Made by a program: the position numbers and the translations under genes. The notes beneath the pieces are model-generated. The model was not told where the DNA came from, did not search any database, and worked only from the letters and a program-made list of their open reading frames with translations. A stretch of 26,643 nucleotides of DNA, taken from the IMG/VR virus record IMGVR_UViG_3300035162_003120, positions 1 through 26,643 of that record, one strand, 5' to 3'. Origin of the DNA: a virus. Positions 8,105 to 18,700 of this stretch are shown here, in pieces. Each line of letters opens with the position of its first letter. The stretch's first letter is position 1.

Positions 8105-11100
8105 ATGGCACAAGCAAGAAATACTTTTATAAAAAGTAAATTAAATAAAGATTTAGACGCTAGACTAATGCCTCAAGGCGAGTATAGAGATGCCGTAAAC
8201 GTTCAAGTAAGCAGATCTGAGGGAGACTCCGTAGGTTCTTTAGAAAATGTTTTAGGTAATTTTTCTGTGCTTGATATTGATGCTGAAGTAGGAGCAGGAT
8301 TAGTGTGCATAGGGCAACAAGTTGATGAGTCTAGTGGGTTTGTGTATTTGTTTTTAACGGACAATTTTCAATCACTTAATTATCAAAAACTTGCTAAAAA
8401 TTTTATAGTACAATTTGATACAAATAATTCAAGTGGTGGATCGGATGCTGTAAAAATATTAGTACAAGGAGCATGGTTAAATTTTTCAACAGATTATAGA
8501 ATATACGCATCAAATATATTAGAAGACTTTTTATTTTGGACAGATAATTATAACCAACCTAGAAAAATAAATATAGGATTTGCTGAAGACAACGGAGTGT
8601 ATTACACAACGGAAGATCAAATAAGTGTAGCTAAATTTAATCCATATGAAAGTATAGAGTTTTGGCAACCTAGTCCATTAGGAGGTACTGGTAAGTACGA
8701 AACAACTATGAAAGATGTTACCAGTAAGTTTTTGCCTAACGGAGGTGAAGCATTTGCTGGTTTAGCGACTAGCGCGGGAGCGTCTTCAATAACGGTAATA
8801 GGGGCTGTTGGTCAAATAGCGGCTTCGCCTGGAGTTGGTCCAGGTCCAACAATAAGCGGAGATATATACGGCGCAGCTACAATAGGTGTAGTTGATCCCG
8901 TCACTAATGCTATTACTGTTATAGCTGGAGCCACAATTAGCAAGCTTGTTTATTTCTCCACATTTCCTTTTCCTGGCCCTAATCCACCTGCAGGCACAAC
9001 TGCGTGGACTGTTACAATAACAGGCGGGACTTTTCCGGCTATAGCGTTTGATCAGCAAATAATTTTTAATCCAAACCCTTATTATAATGAAAACTTTGCA
9101 GGGGATCCTGCATACCTAGAGGATAAGTTTGTTAGATTTAGCTACAGATATAGATTTGATGATAATGAATATTCTATAATGGCACCATTTACACAGCCTG
9201 CATTTATACCTAAGCAAGATGGATATTTTACTTATAATAAAGATACCGCTTTTGGGCTGCAGTTAGAAGACGATCAAACAGCTGCGTACAGAAGTACTAT
9301 AGTTTCATTTATGGAAAACAAAGTAGACGATATAGGATTAAGAATACCATTACCTTTTTCTAAATCGACTATAAGTAGTGCTTTAAAAATACAAGAATTA
9401 GAAATACTTTATAAAGAGTCTGATGGTTTGGCTGTAAAGGTTATAGATACAATACCAATAGCTAAATTAACAGAAAACCCTTCCGTTGATCCAAACACTT
9501 TTGTATATAATTATATATCTAAAAAGCCTGTAAAAACTTTACCAAGTGATGTAATTACTAGAGTCTTTGATAAAGTGCCTGTTCGTGCTTTTTCCCAAGA
9601 AATTGCTAGCAATAGAATTGTATATGGTAATTTTCAAAACAAGCACACTCCACCTGCTGCATTAGATTACAATGTAGGTGTTAGTCAAAAAAGTGTTTTT
9701 AATTTACAAAACGGAAGTTGCAAAGTAACAACCGCAGGTACCTATGCTGCTGGCTCGGCTATAGCCGTAAACACTCCAGCGGGAATTATTAATGTTGGAA
9801 GTTTGGTTTTTGGTACTGGTGTTCCTGCTTTAACTCAAATAACGGAAACAACAGGAGCTACTGTTTCAAGTATTAAATTAAACCTTCCTATAACTGTGGG
9901 AACTAATGAGGTATTAACTATAGAAGCTTTTAGCGATGACACAGAAGCAGTTTCAATAGTAGAGTACCCAAATAGCACTGTAAAACAAAATAGAACATAT
10001 CAAGTAGGCGTGGTATTGTCAGACAGATACGGCAGAACTTCTTCTGTAATTCTTTCAAACAATGAAAACTCAATAACCAGTGAAAGCAACGTGTTCCAAG
10101 GAGACACAATATATTCTCCCTATTTAGGAAGTAATGTTGATCAAAACAGTTTTCCTGGTAATTCTTTAAAAGTACTATTTAATTCTACAATATCTTCATC
10201 TAAAAATGCAAGCTTAGGCACTCCGGGTATATACAGCGGTGAAACCAACTCTAGTTATAATCCTCTTGGATGGTATTCATATAAAATTGTTGTAAAACAA
10301 ACAGAACAAGAATACTACAACGTTTATTTGCCTGGCATTATGGCAGCGTATCCTCAAGACGTTACTTTAGAAATAAATAAAACGTCTCATGTTGTTTTAA
10401 TAAATGATAATATAAATAAAGTACCCAGAGATTTATCTGAAGTAGGACCTGATCAAAGACAGTTTAGAAGTTCTGTTCAATTATTTGGTAGAGTTGAAAA
10501 TACAAACTTAACGGTTCCAACTAACATTATATCAGGTACATCTAACTTAGGAGAACCTGCTTTAATGAACGATCAATATTTTACAGGCAGACAATCACAC
10601 ACTGTCTCTACAATATCAACTCTTCAAGATTTATTTGATTACAATCCCAGCGCTGTACCAAGCCCTAATTATTTTCCTCAGTTTTATTTGCTAGATTCTA
10701 ATCCGTTAGTTGGCAGAATAAGCACTAATAACAAAATTGGACAAGTATCTACTTTAAATTACTCTCCAGGTGAAGCACAGATTTATACAGCTGGAACTAA
10801 TCAGCAATATAATTTTGGAGATGATATACCATTAAAAAATATTTCAGGAAATATAGAACCTAATTGGATAGTTACGGGAATTGGAATACCAGATGGCACT
10901 TATGTTGCGTCGTTTACGCCAGCCGCCGGAACTAATCAGCCAAAAATTACATTAAATAATAGTGTAGTTTTATCACAAAATGATGTATTGTATTTTGCTC
11001 CAGGGTTAGCTTTATCAAATACCGATCGCATATTAACAACACCGGGAATACAATATTTAGCTGTGTACGAAACAGAACCTGTAGAAAGTTTATTAGATAT

Positions 11101-12367
11101 ATTTTGGGAAACAGCTAGTACTGGTATAATAAGTGATTTAAACAATTTAATTTTAAACTCTAGTGATGCTGCTGGAGGTATAGGTTTATTTACATCTGAT
11201 TGGGATGAAGCAATAACTACAACAGATAATATATTTACGCAACCTGTATTTTTAGTAGATGCTTTTGGGACTAATTTACCTGTGTATGTTCCTGAAGCGC
11301 CACCAGCCCCTGCGACAGCTGGCGTATCTAATATAGCACTTGGAGATGTATTAAATTTAAATGGCATTAATGTTCAAGCAGTTAATCCTTATTTTGAATT
11401 AACATACAATGCAAATGGAAGCTTTGTAATAAAACCCACCGCTAGTTATTATGCTGCAATATTTTTTAGCAATGCTCCCGGCAACGAAAGACTATTTAAT
11501 TTTGAAATTATAGGCACAACAACTGACGTAAATGCAGTAGAATCTACTAGTACATTTTCAATTGGACCTTTAGGACCTTCAAACATAGCTCCTGTAACAA
11601 CTCAGCGTAAAGTTAAAGGAGTCGTTGTTCCAGCAATACCAACAACAATTGATGCTAATAGAACTCAAGTTACTGCACCTATTGTTGAGATATTTGCTCA
11701 CAATGGAGCAGGCGATTTAGGGAACAGAACACAAGATTTTACAATTGATTTGTTTAGTATAATAGATTTAAACGCTCCTGGCGGGAGTCAAAATGTTGAA
11801 AATTCTGGGTTTTTTCAATTAGATGTTTCTGTAGACTCAGCTACTAATACAAAAACAGGTGCTTTAAAGATATTGCCAAATCCAAATATACCAGCAAGCC
11901 AGTTTCAATTTGTTATAACAGCACAAGATGCAGGAGGATCGGGACAACAGCAAACATATACTTCTATAATAGATTTGACTATAACGCCTGATGAGGCTAA
12001 ATCTGGAGAAATAGATTGTCTGGATCAAGGTGGAATGGGTCAAATAAACTCTTATCCTTTTGTGTATTTTGAAGTATCAGGTGCAGCAGTTGGGCAAAAT
12101 GGATTTTATGTGTTTCCTACAACCAGCATAAACAATTTAATAAGCTCAGGAAATGTAGTAACAATTGATTATACAAATGCGGTTACAAGCACGGGGGGTT
12201 TTTGCCCTAATGATGTAACAATACCTTTCTTTAGCACAAACTTAAATACGGCATATGGTTTATACGCAAACGTAGGACAACCTTGTAATGAGTGCGGTCA
12301 AGCATTTCAAACACCGGTTACTGCAACAGATATTGATATATCCGGATATACCTTTGAAATAGTATAA
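8105..12367 (+). CDS. Tail nozzle/stabilisation protein, N-terminal part, with inserted beta modules
   Basis: This 1420-residue protein opens with a signature I recognise from nozzle or stabilisation proteins of short-tailed phages: KSKLNKDLDARLMPQGEYRD (residues 10-29), followed by propeller-like strands, including LFLTDNF and FLFWTDNYNQPRKINIGFAE. The propeller is interrupted by Gly/Thr/Val-rich beta modules at about residues 213-317, 539-609 and 890-964; the latter two look homologous. Residues about 1050-1300 resemble Ig- or cadherin-like tandem beta domains, including PVYVPEAPPAPATAG and FQFVITAQDAGGSGQQQTYT. The last 116 residues hold four of the protein's six cysteines (C1305, C1367, C1394, C1397; the last two as CxxC). 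The expected C-terminal propeller half is not here but in the next gene. It probably forms the tail tip, with the added modules projecting outward and possibly binding the host. Confidence 0.7.
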   Translation: MAQARNTFIKSKLNKDLDARLMPQGEYRDAVNVQVSRSEGDSVGSLENVLGNFSVLDIDAEVGAGLVCIGQQVDESSGFVYLFLTDNFQSLNYQKLAKNFIVQFDTNNSSGGSDAVKILVQGAWLNFSTDYRIYASNILEDFLFWTDNYNQPRKINIGFAEDNGVYYTTEDQISVAKFNPYESIEFWQPSPLGGTGKYETTMKDVTSKFLPNGGEAFAGLATSAGASSITVIGAVGQIAASPGVGPGPTISGDIYGAATIGVVDPVTNAITVIAGATISKLVYFSTFPFPGPNPPAGTTAWTVTITGGTFPAIAFDQQIIFNPNPYYNENFAGDPAYLEDKFVRFSYRYRFDDNEYSIMAPFTQPAFIPKQDGYFTYNKDTAFGLQLEDDQTAAYRSTIVSFMENKVDDIGLRIPLPFSKSTISSALKIQELEILYKESDGLAVKVIDTIPIAKLTENPSVDPNTFVYNYISKKPVKTLPSDVITRVFDKVPVRAFSQEIASNRIVYGNFQNKHTPPAALDYNVGVSQKSVFNLQNGSCKVTTAGTYAAGSAIAVNTPAGIINVGSLVFGTGVPALTQITETTGATVSSIKLNLPITVGTNEVLTIEAFSDDTEAVSIVEYPNSTVKQNRTYQVGVVLSDRYGRTSSVILSNNENSITSESNVFQGDTIYSPYLGSNVDQNSFPGNSLKVLFNSTISSSKNASLGTPGIYSGETNSSYNPLGWYSYKIVVKQTEQEYYNVYLPGIMAAYPQDVTLEINKTSHVVLINDNINKVPRDLSEVGPDQRQFRSSVQLFGRVENTNLTVPTNIISGTSNLGEPALMNDQYFTGRQSHTVSTISTLQDLFDYNPSAVPSPNYFPQFYLLDSNPLVGRISTNNKIGQVSTLNYSPGEAQIYTAGTNQQYNFGDDIPLKNISGNIEPNWIVTGIGIPDGTYVASFTPAAGTNQPKITLNNSVVLSQNDVLYFAPGLALSNTDRILTTPGIQYLAVYETEPVESLLDIFWETASTGIISDLNNLILNSSDAAGGIGLFTSDWDEAITTTDNIFTQPVFLVDAFGTNLPVYVPEAPPAPATAGVSNIALGDVLNLNGINVQAVNPYFELTYNANGSFVIKPTASYYAAIFFSNAPGNERLFNFEIIGTTTDVNAVESTSTFSIGPLGPSNIAPVTTQRKVKGVVVPAIPTTIDANRTQVTAPIVEIFAHNGAGDLGNRTQDFTIDLFSIIDLNAPGGSQNVENSGFFQLDVSVDSATNTKTGALKILPNPNIPASQFQFVITAQDAGGSGQQQTYTSIIDLTITPDEAKSGEIDCLDQGGMGQINSYPFVYFEVSGAAVGQNGFYVFPTTSINNLISSGNVVTIDYTNAVTSTGGFCPNDVTIPFFSTNLNTAYGLYANVGQPCNECGQAFQTPVTATDIDISGYTFEIV
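9719..9931 (+). repeat. Beta-rich inserted module, copy 1 (residues 539-609 of the nozzle protein)
   Basis: This coding segment begins TTAGTYAAGSAIAV, continues with a Gly-x-Gly-Val/Ile-Pro turn (LVFGTGVPALTQI) and ends in a strand pair (LPITVGTNEVLTIEAF). The same order appears in residues 890-964. Modules of the form 'xxGxGIPxGTxV...ITLxxxVxLxxxDxLxF' occur in many phage and bacterial surface proteins, which suggests a mobile, repeatedly inserted decoration domain. Confidence 0.5.
10772..10996 (+). repeat. Beta-rich inserted module, copy 2 (residues 890-964 of the nozzle protein)
   Basis: This is the second copy of the module. It starts IYTAGTNQQYNFGDDIPL, has the turn VTGIGIPDGTYVASF and ends ITLNNSVVLSQNDVLYF. 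Alignment by eye with copy 1 pairs TAGT, G-x-G-[VI]-P, the T-x-[IV] strand and the final [ND]-[ED]-V-L-[TY]-[IF]. A third, weaker relative may lie at residues 213-317. Confidence 0.5.
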
Positions 12368-12401
12368 TGGAAATGTATAATAAAATAAGTAATAATAACC
12401 T

Positions 12402-13910
12402 ATGGGTGCAGTAATCGAAGTAAAATATTTTAACTCTTTTGTTTTAAAGAAGGTTGGTGTGGCTGGTAACAATATAATATGGGATGGATCACAAGGTATA
12501 CCTAGCAATGTAGCTGGCGGATATCCTGTGGTTGCACAAACTCCTGCAGATTTTAATATTAACGATTGGGCTATTGAAGAGGCGCGAATAAGAGGCGGTT
12601 ACAATAACACATCTACTGACTACGGGGCTAAAGCATATTTAGTAGAAGAAGAGCCAAATGCAGTAACAAGATTTAATACATTAATATACTCTGGAATATT
12701 TAATTCTAGAACCGGTATAAATAATACTAATGTGTTTTCTACAGCAGATGACATAACTAAAAGTGCTGATCCAGCCAATGGTTCAATACAAAAATTATAT
12801 GCTGAAGATACTAATTTAGTTATATTTCAAGAAAGAAAAGTAAGCAGAGCATTAATAGACAAAGATGCTATTTATGCGGCAGAAGGAGGTGGAAGTGTAA
12901 CTTCAAGCAATCTAACCATAGGGGTTATTCAGCCTTACGCTGGAAAGTATGGTATAAGTAAAAACCCGGAAAGCTTTGCTATTTATGGGTATCATAAATA
13001 TTTTGCAGACAAAGAAAATAATGCAATTCTAAGGCTAAGTAGGTCAGGTATTGATGAAATTTCTTCCATTGGCATGAAAGATTTTTTTAGAGATAACCTA
13101 AATAGTTTAAATACAAATGCAGGAACAGGCTCTGTAATTGGGGCTTATGATATATATAGCAATCAGTATGTTACTTCTTTACAACAATATACGGCACCTT
13201 TAACAATACCTACAACATTTAATACATTGTCATTTGATGAATCTACGCGAGGATGGACTAGTAGATATTCTTATGCCCCCCAAGTAATGTTTAGCTTAGG
13301 AGCAAACTTTTATTCAGTACAAGAAGGACCGCAGGGCGCATTAGAACTATGGAAGCATAATGATACTAGATCAAACAGAGCGAATTTTTATGGTGTAGAC
13401 GGTGGTGCAAATGTAACATTTATATTAAACCCAGAACCGGTTAGATCAAAAACATTTAAAACAATAGGCTATGAAGGAAGTAATGGGTGGAGATTGTTAT
13501 CTTTACAATCAGACGATACAGGTAAAGACTTAAATCCTTCTAATGCATCTTTTGAATTATATTTTGATCAAACAAGTGGTATATTAAGTTATTACGATGG
13601 CGAGTATGTATTTAACCCAGCTGATGGAGCTGTAGTAACAAGGGCTAATTATCAAGCAACATTAGGAACTACAGAGCCTCCTTTGCCTAGATATTACGCA
13701 GGATTTAACAGAAAAGAAAACAAATATGTATCTAATTTAGTTAATTTTAGCGCTCCAGCTCCGGGTGAAATAATTTTTGGACAAAACATATCTGGTATAA
13801 AAGGATATTTTGTTACCGGTACATTAGCTACAGACTCCACTACAAATCCTGGCGGTGAAAAACAACTGTTTTCAATAGAAAGCGCATATACAATGAATAA
13901 TGGATATTAA
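12402..13910 (+). CDS. Tail nozzle/stabilisation protein, C-terminal part as a separate gene
   Basis: This 502-residue protein contains GSIQKLYAEDTNLVIFQERK (from about residue 127), then GKYGISKNPESFAIYGYHKY, FADKENNAILRLSRSGIDEI and a motif ending MKDFFRDNL. I recognise this block from the C-terminal half of large nozzle or stabilisation proteins in marine phages, where I remember it continuing from the KxNKDLDARL type N-terminus in one chain. Here the two halves are separate genes in different reading frames, 34 bases apart. The later part is beta-rich and ends with typical propeller or interface strands. It has no cysteine and no membrane segment. The two products probably assemble together as the tail tip. 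The start at 12402 is fixed by an in-frame TAA at 12396, six bases upstream. An independent tail-fibre-like protein is the alternative. Confidence 0.65.
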   Translation: MGAVIEVKYFNSFVLKKVGVAGNNIIWDGSQGIPSNVAGGYPVVAQTPADFNINDWAIEEARIRGGYNNTSTDYGAKAYLVEEEPNAVTRFNTLIYSGIFNSRTGINNTNVFSTADDITKSADPANGSIQKLYAEDTNLVIFQERKVSRALIDKDAIYAAEGGGSVTSSNLTIGVIQPYAGKYGISKNPESFAIYGYHKYFADKENNAILRLSRSGIDEISSIGMKDFFRDNLNSLNTNAGTGSVIGAYDIYSNQYVTSLQQYTAPLTIPTTFNTLSFDESTRGWTSRYSYAPQVMFSLGANFYSVQEGPQGALELWKHNDTRSNRANFYGVDGGANVTFILNPEPVRSKTFKTIGYEGSNGWRLLSLQSDDTGKDLNPSNASFELYFDQTSGILSYYDGEYVFNPADGAVVTRANYQATLGTTEPPLPRYYAGFNRKENKYVSNLVNFSAPAPGEIIFGQNISGIKGYFVTGTLATDSTTNPGGEKQLFSIESAYTMNNGY

Positions 13911-13922
13911 AAATACAAAAAT

Positions 13923-14612
13923 ATGGTAGGAGCAATAATAGGTGGTGCCGTTTCGATAGCTGGTGGGCTCTTTGCAGCAAGTGCAGCTAAAAAAAGAGCA
14001 GCGGCAGCAGCTAAAGAAAGACGACGCCTTACAAATAAATTAAATAATTTAGAAAAAAATAGACAAGCCATAATAAACCCTTACGATGGTATTGTAGATT
14101 TAAGCGGTATGATTAGCAATCCTTTTGCTAATTTATCTGTTGCTACTGCTGCGGCTGAAATGCAAATAGAAGAAGCTGATATATCTTTAGCTAACACATT
14201 AGATACTATACGCCAAACAGGTGGTGGTGCTGGTGGAGCTACTGCATTAGCTCAAGCGGCTTTAAAGTCTAAAAAAGGTGTTAGCGCAAGTATAGAAGCT
14301 CAAGAAAAAACTAATGAAGATAAAAGAGCGGCTGGCGAGCAAACTTTACAACAACAAAAAATGGCTGAAGCGCAAAGACTTCAACAAGCAGATGTGGCTG
14401 GTGAGCAGTTTATGTTTAGTACTAGAGAAGGCAGAGAAATACAACAATTAGATAGAACGGCAGCAATGATAGGGCAGGCTCGACAAGCAGAGGCAATGGC
14501 CACTCAAGATCAAGCTAGTGCTATAGGCGGAATGGTTAGTACACTGGGTAATATTGCTGCAACACCTGGCTTGCTAGGTAATCCAACATCACCACCACCC
14601 CCACCTAATTAA
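13923..14612 (+). CDS. Putative internal virion protein, T7 gp14-like
   Basis: This 229-residue protein begins with a hydrophobic Gly/Ala segment (residues 2-21, VGAIIGGAVSIAGGLFAASA), followed at once by an Ala/Lys/Arg stretch and a long helical, Gln/Ala/Glu-rich body, predicted to be largely coiled coil. A Gly-rich hinge lies near residue 100 (GGGAGGAT), and the tail ends in a run of five prolines. A short hydrophobic N-terminus with a helical body, encoded just downstream of the nozzle and upstream of two further proteins of increasing size, mirrors T7 gp14, which is ejected and forms an outer-membrane pore. It contains no cysteine. Similarity to T7 gp14 is architectural and positional; I see no sequence identity. 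It could also be a different minor virion protein. Confidence 0.5.
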   Translation: MVGAIIGGAVSIAGGLFAASAAKKRAAAAAKERRRLTNKLNNLEKNRQAIINPYDGIVDLSGMISNPFANLSVATAAAEMQIEEADISLANTLDTIRQTGGGAGGATALAQAALKSKKGVSASIEAQEKTNEDKRAAGEQTLQQQKMAEAQRLQQADVAGEQFMFSTREGREIQQLDRTAAMIGQARQAEAMATQDQASAIGGMVSTLGNIAATPGLLGNPTSPPPPPN

Positions 14613-14620
14613 TAATAAAA

Positions 14621-15721
14621 ATGGAAAACAACAATATACTTCAAAACTTATTTTTAAAGCAATTTAACGAAAGTAATGCCATTGCTTACAATCAAGCTTT
14701 TGTAGCTGGTGCTAGTGACTATAGCTTTCAGCTATTAGACAATGCTTACAGACTAGCTGGACAATATTATGCTAGCTTAAAAATAGCTATAGAATCTAAT
14801 AAGTGTCAATCTGAGCATTGTGCTTTAGAATTAAAACAATTAAAACAATTAGAAGAGGCTCCTCAGGCTTCTTTAGATTTTTTATCATCTATAATAAATG
14901 AGTTTAGTACAACGGAAGAGTCAAGCTTTGATCCTAATAATGACTATAGATATGCCGCTGCTAATAGCGTAATGACAGGTAAGCCTGGGTTTTCTAAAAC
15001 AGACGGATACGGTGTTTATTTAGATTTGCTACAAGATGGATCTCAGCAAATAGCTTTTTATGGACCTGCTTTTGTAATTCCGTTAATTATAAATAATTCT
15101 TCATTAAACGCTTTGCTAGATTCAGATACATCTCTTGTAGTTTCTACACCAGATATAGGTGCTGAAATGTTATTGCTTTTACCTGAAACAGGTTTGTTTG
15201 CGCAAGAAATGATTAATGAAAATAAAGAATTAAAAGCTACCGCTAAAATAAGCGAAGAGTTTGTAATGAAAAATGCAGACGGAAGTTTTGATTATGAAAT
15301 TGTAGACTTAGGAAACAATCAAGGTAAAAACGTTCTTAAGTATGACATGGATAAAATTGAACAAAAGGTTACTCCTTTTATAAACGCTGAAGTAGCTGGT
15401 TTAATGAGCTCTGAGCAAGACGTAATTGCAGCGTGGAACGTTTATATATCTAAAGATACAAGTGCTAGTGAGGACGCCCAAATGGCTCAGGATGCTAATG
15501 CGGGCGACTCAAGCTGGAGTTACGAATTAGATTTACCATTGCAACAAGAAAAGAAAGTTTTATTTGAAACAAAATACAAAGAATACTTTATGAATAATTA
15601 TCTAAAACAATTTACTACTGAACAATTACCAACAGTTAAAGAAGATGCTGCGGTTTTTAATTTAGCAGAAGCTAAGCAAGCAGAAGCTCAAAAGTTTTTA
15701 AAAGATAATAATTTAAATTAA
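14621..15721 (+). CDS. Putative internal virion protein, T7 gp15-like by position
   Basis: This 366-residue protein is mostly helical and acidic with no family I recognise. Residues 1-100 are helical, with the only two cysteines close together (C62 and C67, in the segment KCQSEHC). Residues about 140-175 form a short strand-rich part (GVYLDLLQDGSQQIAFYGPA). The remainder is Glu/Lys/Asp-rich helix. It has no signal peptide, membrane segment or enzyme motif. It sits between the gp14-like gene and the giant ejection-type gene, with 8- and 5-base gaps, so all three are almost certainly cotranscribed. By analogy with T7 gp15 it would help form the periplasmic part of an ejection conduit. That role comes from gene order only; an accessory of the giant protein is equally possible. 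Confidence 0.4.
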   Translation: MENNNILQNLFLKQFNESNAIAYNQAFVAGASDYSFQLLDNAYRLAGQYYASLKIAIESNKCQSEHCALELKQLKQLEEAPQASLDFLSSIINEFSTTEESSFDPNNDYRYAAANSVMTGKPGFSKTDGYGVYLDLLQDGSQQIAFYGPAFVIPLIINNSSLNALLDSDTSLVVSTPDIGAEMLLLLPETGLFAQEMINENKELKATAKISEEFVMKNADGSFDYEIVDLGNNQGKNVLKYDMDKIEQKVTPFINAEVAGLMSSEQDVIAAWNVYISKDTSASEDAQMAQDANAGDSSWSYELDLPLQQEKKVLFETKYKEYFMNNYLKQFTTEQLPTVKEDAAVFNLAEAKQAEAQKFLKDNNLN

Positions 15722-15726
15722 ATTAA

Positions 15727-18700
15727 ATGAACGAATTAGAAAAATTTGCAGCATCAATACCTTCTCCAGTAAGCAGAGAAAAAAGAATTCAATTAATTAA
15801 AGATTGGAAAATAAAAAACAACTGGGACAAAAAAGTTTCTGAAGTCTCACAGAAAGCCTGGGAAGGAGAATCTACAGAAATAGTAAAGATAGACCCTGTT
15901 GTGGAGAAGACTGCACCTGCACCAGGGAAAACAAAAAGCACGTCAAAACCTTTAAATTCTGGGGATTCGAAATCGGATGGATCTTCAGAAAAGCCTAATC
16001 AAGGAAATATTGGTTATGCTCTTAGTTGGAATGATAGAATTTACACAGCAGAAGAAATTGAAAAAAATCTTTTAGGAACAAAAAACTGGAAAGAAGGATC
16101 GGTTAGACTTAACAAAAAAGGAGAAAAAGATGTTTTTGGAATTCCATCTACGATGGATCAATACATAAACTATATTAATGATCATACTAATAATGAAATA
16201 ACAACTCGCCCTTTAACAGTTGAAGAGCAATATGAATCTATTTCAAACGAAAGACCTAGCGCGTTTGTTACAGAAATTGATGAAATTGAAATTGGAGGCG
16301 TAAACTCCTACGATGCAAACATTAATGATGATATGGGCATTAATCTTTGGAGGCCTGGCAGCGAAGAAGCAAATGAGGCATTGCAAAGTGTTTATCCCGA
16401 GTCAGAAACTTTATATAATGAAATACAAAAAGGGAATGCTAGCGAAGTAACTACTTCATTAATAGGAACTGAAAATCCTTACACTGACGTCAATGCATAC
16501 GCTAGAGGTCAAATCGACTTAGACCAAAATAATTTATGGACTAATCGTAACCTTGTTGGTAGACAACTTACAGGAGCTTTTGGAAATTACCAAGGGGTTC
16601 CTTTAAGTAATTTAGATGGTAATGAAACTGCTTTTGATGTAAAAGAAAGAGTAAGAACTCAGCAGCAAATTAAAAATGAAATAGATCGTTTAAAAATAGA
16701 AATTGGCAATGCTAATGATGAGGCTGTTATTTCTGAATTAAACAGTAGGCTATCCGTGCTAGAAAGAGAGCTAGTCGAGGAGTTTGGCAGTTTAACTACA
16801 GTTAATGTACCGCATGCACTTGAATATAGAATTAAAAGAGAAGGTCAAAAAGCTAAAGAAAAATTTTTAGAAGAAGAAAAACTTAAACAAAAATCAACAA
16901 CTTCTAAGTCGGATATAAAAGATCCAAGAAAAGCAATATTAAATAGGGTTTTAGAACAAGGCCTTAATCATATAGGTACTGTAGAGCAAGAATTGGCTGG
17001 ACTTGAAAGAGAATTAGAAACCTCAGTTATAAGTAATGAAAGACGAGATAAGGTTGAAAAGCGCATAAAAGAAATAGAAGAAGAGCGCAATTTTTTTGGC
17101 GGAGGGCGTCTTAAAAATGATTTTGGTGGGAAGCTTTACGACAAAAACACGGGTAATATGGTGGATTTTGATAAAGCCGATGTAAAAGTAATTGAAACGC
17201 AGCAAAAAGCTGAAGATTTAGCAGAAACCACAGAGCTTAATGTATTAGAAGATAACTTATTAAATAGAAATTTTGAATTAGTAGGAATTGCAGAAGATTT
17301 TTTAGAGCTTCATAATGAAAATAAATATAAATATGACGTAGGAAAAACTTTAGAAAACAAATTGTTTGGGCCTGGAAGAGAAGAAAAAGATTTGGCTCTT
17401 ATTAATTACTTAATAAAAAACGGTCAACTTCCTAAAGATATATACAACTTAAGCGGAGATTCTCCTATTGCTCAATATTTTAATGATGCATTAGATGATT
17501 ACGAAGTAATCAATAAAGCAATACTAATTAATAGAAATCCTTTAACAGCTAAGCAAAAAAATTATGTTGATGAAGCAATTGATGGTGTTGTAAATATAAT
17601 TGGTAAAAATATTACAACTAAGCAAGAAAATCAAATGCTTTTTATAGATGTTTTAAGAAGAGATGGAACGTTTGATGAAGAAGAATTAAAAGCATTTGAA
17701 ACAGCTTTAGAAGCAAATGCTGGCCAAAAAATAATGAAAGGAGTGCCTACTTTGTTTGCTTTTGGAGTTGAAATTGCATTAACTAGAAAATTATCTGGTA
17801 ATAAAATAGCAAAAGTTTTTAAATATTTAGATGATATAGCAATTAAATATTTTAAAGGCAATAAGTACATGAAAACTGCCATTAATGCTATAAGTAAAGG
17901 TTTAACAGAAGGATCTGAATTTGCGGCCGCAACTGCTTTAAAAAACGTAGTTCTTAACGAAGATGAAAGTGTTGGCGAATCGTTTGCACAAGGTGGCGCT
18001 ATGGGCTTTGGGGGTACTTTTGGTAAAGCATTTTTTGGAGCTTTAAATAAAACAATGCTTAAATCCTCTAGCTACGGAAAACTAAATTATTATTTAGACA
18101 AAAGCGAAGTATACAAAAACTTTATAGCAAGCGCTCAAAGCGCTGCGGGTGGTGCTACAGCTTATATTTCTGGAGGCGTTTTAATGGGAAATCAAAACCT
18201 GCATTATGAAGAGCTAACTACTACTTTTGTAGAAGAATGGTCTAAAATGTTTATATTAGGTAAGCTTCAAAAAGGTTTACGTGATCCAGGAGGAAGTATG
18301 AGAGCTTCTTACAGAAGAATGAGCAATGATATACTTGGCTTTTCAAACTTATCTTATAACTCTAAAAAAGGAGCAACTGCATTAAATGTAGATACAAAAA
18401 TTATATCAAACCCAACAGAAACTAGTAACGAACAAGTTGCTGCTGCTGCGCAAGCTAAAATTGATTCTATAGCAAAAGATGCAAAAGACGGTAAAATTAC
18501 TACTGAAGAATCTTTAATATTAATAAAGCAAGCTGCGCAAGCTAAAATGGCTCTTTTAAATCAAATTGGAATTAATCAAGCTAAAGCAGAAATACAAAGA
18601 GAAAGAAAAAGTGGCCAAGCTCCAACTGTAGCTGAAGAATATACAACTTTAAGTAAAATTAAAGGCGGGGAAAAACTAAACGCTAAAGACTCTCAAACAC

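Noticed and set aside
10936-11367. 143-codon open frame on the minus strand, and about twenty shorter minus-strand frames
   Set aside because: All lie wholly or mostly antisense to long, convincing + strand genes, show low-complexity Ser/Leu/Phe composition and have no plausible start context.
12367-12414. 15-codon open frame starting in a TAATG overlap between the two nozzle genes
   Set aside because: It is too short to support, resembles no known peptide and overlaps the start of the 502-aa gene; it is best seen as chance in A/T-rich DNA, although it could affect initiation.
8105-13910. Sequencing-error frameshift as the cause of the split nozzle gene
   Set aside because: Stops in the frames of both genes at the junction mean a single insertion or deletion could not join them.
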